Part shown: positions 58,726 to 64,000 of the stretch, piece after piece
How the letters are laid out: every line of letters begins with the position of its first letter
Position numbering within the stretch: the stretch's first letter is position 1
Origin: UBA5066 sp046331465
GTDB lineage: Bacteria > Acidobacteriota > Thermoanaerobaculia > UBA5066
Length of the DNA stretch: 64,000 nucleotides
Assembly (NCBI GenBank): GCA_046331465.1
Contig: JAXLQV010000001.1
Coordinates: 558,001-622,000 of the forward strand
Direction: 5' to 3'
Translations under genes and position numbers: made by a program
Notes under the pieces: model-generated
The model's database searches: none
Told to the model about the DNA's origin: nothing
What the model saw: only the letters and a program-made list of their open reading frames with translations

Positions 58726-60537
58726 TCAGCGGGCGGCGACGGCGCCGGGCGGGCCGCCGAGGAGGAGGACCTGCCCGCGCGTCTCGGCCTGCTCGTAGAC
58801 GATCTGGTCTCCCTTCGGCGACCAGGAGGGGTAGCGGATGTAGACGTCGAGGCGCGTGTTCCCGGTCAGCCGCCTCTCCTCGCGGGTGGCGCGGTCGATC
58901 CACCAGACGTTCCAGGTGTCGTCGCGGTAGCCGGCGAAGGCGATCCTCTTCCCGTCGGGGGAGTAGCTGAACGCCCAGGAGAGGCCCCGCTTCTCGGAGA
59001 GGAGCTCGGGCGTCCCCCCCGCCGACGGCATGACGCCGACGAAGATGTCGTCCCCGCGGCGGACCTCGAGCGCGAGCTCCTTCCCGTCGGGAGACCAGCA
59101 CGGGTAGCCGACGAACTCGCGGTCGAAGGTCAGCTTCTGCTGCGTCCGCGTCGCGAGGTCGGCGACCCAGGCGTTGATCGTGATGCTCTCCCGCTTGGAG
59201 TGGTAGGCGATCCTCCTGCCGTCGGGCGAGAGGCGGATCGAGATGGCATCGGACATGTCGAGCGGGATCTTGCGGAACGTCCGCGTCGCGATCTCGAACT
59301 CCTGCGCGGCGAAACGGCCCCCCTCGCGGTCGGTGAAGACGAGGAGCCGCTTGCCGTCCGGGTAGAAGTCGTTCGCGTACTCCACCGACGGCCCCTCGAT
59401 GACGGGCCGCTGGCGCCCGCCGTCGGCGTCCATGAGCCAGACGTCGTTCGTCCCGCCCGGGGGGATCCAGCCGAACGCGATCGTGCCGCCGTCCGGCGAG
59501 AAGACGGGCCACGTCGCCCGGCCGTCTCCCGCCGTGAGCGGGGAGGCGGGGCCGGAGGGGACGCCGCTCGCGGCGTCGACCGGGAGGCTCCAGATCGCCG
59601 CGGTCGTCGTCAGCTCGCTCCAGGCGAGCGTCCGCCCGTCGGCGGAGAAGCTCGGGCTGCGCGGCACCTCGGGGCGGACGGCCGTCGCGGCCTCGGCGGC
59701 GCCGGCGGCGGCGCGGCCGCCGTCGCCGAGGGGGAGCTTGTAGAGGGCGTAGGTCCCCTGGTCGTTCTGCGCGCCGAACCAGAGGTTCTTCCCGTCGGGG
59801 GAGACCCTCGGCTCGTAGAGCCGGATCCCCGCGTGGAGCCTCACGAGGTCGGTGCCGTCGGGCTTCACCGACCAGATCTCCGCCTGGGAGAGGCGCGGCT
59901 CGGAGGTGACGAAGTAGAGGCGCGAGCCGTCGGGCGACCACGTCGGAGCGCCGTGGCCTCCCATCGGGCTCCCGGCGGTCGTCACGGCCCGCGCGGCGCC
60001 GGCGTCCGCGCCGACGACCCAGATCGTCGAGGGGGAGAGCCCGGGCGCCGCGGTGGCGGCGACGTCGGTGAGCGGCGTCGACTGGAACGCGACGCGCTTG
60101 CCGTCGGGGGAGAACGACGGCCGCGAACCGAAGCTCGCGAGGAGGCGCGCCTTGCCCCCCTCGGACGGGACGACCCAGATTCCGCCGCGGTCCTTCGAGT
60201 GGAACGCGATCAGCTTCCCGTCGGGCGACCAGGCGGGCTGGACGTTGTTCCGGCCGTCCCGCGTCAGGGTCCGCCCGGGGCCTCCGCTCAGAGGACGGAC
60301 GTGGACCTCGAGCTTCCCGTTCCACATGACGGAGGTCGCGAGCTCGTTCCCCCCCGGCGAGAGCGCCGGGAAGAGCTCGAGCGCGGAGGCGCCCCCGAGG
60401 GGCCGGGGCGTGCCGGAGGGCGCCGGTCCCGGCTCCGCGCGCCGCCCGCCGCAGCCGGCGACCGCGAGGAGGAGAGATGCGGCCGCGACCCTGACGAGGG
60501 AGCCCGTCCGCCTCGAGGCTTCGCCACGCGTCCGCAT
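58726..60537 (-). CDS. PD40/TolB-like beta-propeller lipoprotein
   Basis: 603 residues. The N-terminus VRVAAASLLLAVAGCGG carries a lipobox (AVAGC), predicting lipidation. The rest is a chain of WD40-like PD40 repeats: PAWSPDGKLIAFHSKDRGGI, PSFSPDGKRVAFQS, PTWSPDGSRLYFVTS, PVFSPDGGTIAFGWIPPGGT, IRLSPDGRRIAYHSKRES and YPSWSPKGDQIVYEQAE. This is the TolB-type propeller, likely binding proteins or peptides in the periplasm. It sits just upstream of the kinase-receiver gene and may be the envelope sensor feeding it. No catalytic residues were seen. Confidence 0.85.
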   Translation of the reverse strand: MRTRGEASRRTGSLVRVAAASLLLAVAGCGGRRAEPGPAPSGTPRPLGGASALELFPALSPGGNELATSVMWNGKLEVHVRPLSGGPGRTLTRDGRNNVQPAWSPDGKLIAFHSKDRGGIWVVPSEGGKARLLASFGSRPSFSPDGKRVAFQSTPLTDVAATAAPGLSPSTIWVVGADAGAARAVTTAGSPMGGHGAPTWSPDGSRLYFVTSEPRLSQAEIWSVKPDGTDLVRLHAGIRLYEPRVSPDGKNLWFGAQNDQGTYALYKLPLGDGGRAAAGAAEAATAVRPEVPRSPSFSADGRTLAWSELTTTAAIWSLPVDAASGVPSGPASPLTAGDGRATWPVFSPDGGTIAFGWIPPGGTNDVWLMDADGGRQRPVIEGPSVEYANDFYPDGKRLLVFTDREGGRFAAQEFEIATRTFRKIPLDMSDAISIRLSPDGRRIAYHSKRESITINAWVADLATRTQQKLTFDREFVGYPCWSPDGKELALEVRRGDDIFVGVMPSAGGTPELLSEKRGLSWAFSYSPDGKRIAFAGYRDDTWNVWWIDRATREERRLTGNTRLDVYIRYPSWSPKGDQIVYEQAETRGQVLLLGGPPGAVAAR

Positions 60538-60755
60538 CGATGTTCCTGCGGCGGGATCTTAGCCCGACCCCGGCGGACCTCGCCGCGGGCGGAATCCGGC
60601 GAGGGGCGGCGGAGCGCCGCTGCGCCCGCGCTACGATGGGAAGCCGGGTCGCGGAGGATCGGGACGAAGCGCCCGGCCGCGCGCCTGGCGTGGTCCGGTC
60701 CTTGCGTTCTCCGGGGATCGCCGTGCCCGGGGGCGGGACGCCGGAGAGGGAGCCG

Positions 60756-62643
60756 ATGACGGAAACGGGAGCGCAGACGCGCGGGAGCCGACTGCTCACG
60801 ATGGGGATCGCGCCGAGGGCGGCGGGCGCGCTCGCTCGCGCGGCCGCCGAGCCGCCGGGACGGCTTCCGGAGCTCCTCGACGTGAGCGGGTGGAGCGAGG
60901 CGGAGCTGGAGGAGCTCCGGTGCGGTCCGCAGGACGCGATCGTCGTCGCGACGGGCGGGAACGGAGCCCGCGCCGAACGGGTCCGCGCCTTCCGTGCCCG
61001 TCACCCCGAGGTCCCCGCCCTCGTCCGCGTCCCGAAGGGGCGCCCCGGCGAGGTCGCCGCCATGCTGCGCGCCGGCTTCCAGGAGGTCTTCGCGGACGCC
61101 TCGCGCTTCGGCGAGGCGCTGGAGCGGGCCCGGGCGCGGATGGAGGCGATCCCGAGAGGCCGGAGCGAGAACGTCGCCGGACCCTCGCCCGAGGGCGCGG
61201 AGCGCCCGGCCGACAACGTCGTCCCGAACGTCTTCGACTGGATCTACGTCGTCGGGATCGGCGAGGACGGGAGGATGGGGTTCGAGACGGTGAACCCGCC
61301 CCTCAACGCCGGCGCGGGGTTCCTGAGCCCCGCCTTCGCCGGCCGCGCCGTCGACGACTGCCTCGCGGAGCCGAGCGCGGGGCAGCTCGTCGCGCACTTC
61401 CGCCGCGTCCTCGACGAGGGGCTCCCGCTCCAGTTCGAGGAGGAGCACGCGGTCGCGGGGAAGACGCGCGCCTTCCAGACGATCCTCACCCCCGTCCGGA
61501 ACAAGTGGGGGCGGATCCACCGCATCGCGGGGATCTCGCGGGACGTCACCGCGCTGAAGGAGGCCCTCGAGGCGCTCCGGGCGAGCGAGGAGCGGCTGAA
61601 CCACGCCCTCGAGGGGACGCAGCAGGGGCTCTGGGACTGGGACCTCGCCGCGGGCAAGGTCTACCGGAGCCCGCGCTGGTTCGGGATGATCGGCCTGCCG
61701 CCAGGGGGGATCGACGACTCGTTCGACGCCGGCCTCAAGCTGATCCATCCCGACGACCGGCGGCAGCTCGAGGCGGCGATGAGCGCGCACCTGGAGGGGC
61801 GCGTCCCCCGCTTCGAGGCGGAGTACCGGCTGAAGACGCGGAGCGGCGAGTGGATCTGGGTCTTCGACGCGGGGAAGGTCGTCGCCTGGGACGGCGACCA
61901 CCCTGCACGCGTCGCCGGCATGTGCACCGACATCACGGAGAGGCGTCGGGCCGAGGAGGCGCTGCGCGCCCTCGTCGTCGGGGTCGTCCACGAGATCCGC
62001 AACCCCGTCTACGGGATCCTCATCAACCTCGACGCCCTCGAGGCGACGTTCGGCGAGGACCCGCGCTACGTCTCCTTCGTCGCGGCGCTGCGCGAAAGCG
62101 CGGAGAGGATCGCGAGCCTCGTGAGCGACCTCAGGGACTACGGCGAGCCGCGGACGCTGAACCCCGAGCCGCACCTCGTGAGGGGCCTCGTCGAGAACGC
62201 CGTGAGGGCGTGCGAGAAGCTCGCCGCCGACCGCGGCTGCGCCGTGGCCGTCGAGCTCGAGGATCCCGCGCTCGTCCTCCCGCTCAACGCGCGGCGGATG
62301 CACCAGGTCTTCCGGAACCTCCTCGAGAACGCCCTGCTTCACTCCCCGGAGGGGGCGACGGTCCGCGTCGCGGCCCGGAGGACCTTCTCGGACGGCTTCT
62401 ACTGGTGGACGTTCGACGTGGAGGACTCCGGCGCCGGCTTCGACGCCGAGACCCTCTCGCGCGGCTTCGAGCCCTTCTTCACGCGGAGGAAGGGCGGGAC
62501 CGGCCTCGGGCTCTCCATCGTCAAGCGGGTCGTCGAGGAGCACGGCGGGAGCGTCGAGGCGGCGAACCGCCCCGAGGGGGGGGCCTGCGTCTCGGTCCGA
62601 CTCCCGGCCCCGCACCAGCCGCTCCACGGGGCCGGAGGCGCGC

Positions 62644-62651
<8 letters not shown>
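60756..62651 (+). CDS. PAS-domain sensor histidine kinase
   Basis: 631 residues from the ATG at 60756, which has a GGAGAGGGAG site; the frame is open further upstream without support. Residues about 25-130 resemble an inactive receiver domain (EVPALVRVPKGRPGEVAAML). One or two PAS domains follow (about 150-420; LNHALEGTQQGLWDWDLAAG, IWVFDAGKVVAWDGD, MCTDITERR). The kinase core has the phospho-acceptor His in VVGVVHEIRNPVYGILINLD, N-box VFRNLLENALLHS, G1 DSGAGFD and GGTGLGLSIVKRVV. No membrane segments are obvious, so it is cytosolic. It overlaps the NtrC-type regulator by eight bases and is its likely partner. Confidence 0.92.
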
Positions 62652-63993
<1,342 letters not shown>

Positions 63994-64000
63994 GCGGATC

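Overview
The window is high-GC chromosomal DNA that looks like Acidobacteriota. The lineage call is inference from protein types: a VWFA-domain exported protein of the kind common in that phylum (52423-53895), a M28 peptidase with a C-terminal 'PCRVLDTRD...VDVVGVF' domain (37625-39382), paired exported S9 peptidases, Ser/Thr kinases and many exported beta-propeller or hydrolase proteins. No rRNA, tRNA, CRISPR array, transposase or integrase gene was recognised.

Layout. 1-2670: the 3' end of alanine racemase, an ECF sigma factor overlapping a zinc-finger/TPR anti-sigma-like gene, and a small exported protein. 2.8-18.5 kb: minus-strand genes rich in serine hydrolases: a DUF900 hydrolase, a papain-like peptidase, an exported beta-barrel-like protein, a DUF2235 hydrolase, a nucleotidyltransferase, then an operon of membrane patatin, lipoprotein, kinase-pseudokinase-hydrolase fusion and membrane protein, preceded by a GHSTGG lipase. 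18.5-22.4 kb: four AT-richer cassettes, all on the minus strand and separated by integron attC sites, with no integrase in view (a CALIN-type array). They encode a HEPN/zinc-ribbon protein, a P-loop ATPase and two membrane proteins. 22.9-25.8 kb: a second, soluble patatin and a DHA2-type MFS exporter.

25.9-37.5 kb is metabolic: a methyltransferase, 1-pyrroline-5-carboxylate dehydrogenase, then a tungsten-enzyme locus with a ThiF/MoeB-like enzyme, an aldehyde:ferredoxin oxidoreductase, a MoaD/ThiS-like carrier, a CxxCH-bearing sulfite-oxidase-like protein, MoeA and a TupABC tungstate transporter. The locus therefore carries metal uptake, late cofactor steps and the enzyme together. 37.6-46.6 kb holds an M28 peptidase/hydrolase/alpha-amylase operon, a MocR regulator with its aminotransferase, and PurU. 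Three minus-strand gene ends in this part carry related GGGGTCWGGTCT repeat elements, one of them a perfect 68-bp palindrome.

46.6-64 kb: an octaheme cytochrome with PKD domains, two paralogous S9 peptidases flanking the VWFA protein, a thioesterase and FMN reductase pair, a kinase-receiver fusion with a PD40 lipoprotein, and a PAS histidine kinase with an NtrC-type sigma54 activator. Exported peptidases, proline and amino-acid catabolic enzymes and AOR together suggest a peptide-degrading organism with ferredoxin-linked aldehyde oxidation and extracytoplasmic electron transfer. The least ordinary parts are the integron cassette array and the kinase/patatin/hydrolase island beside it.
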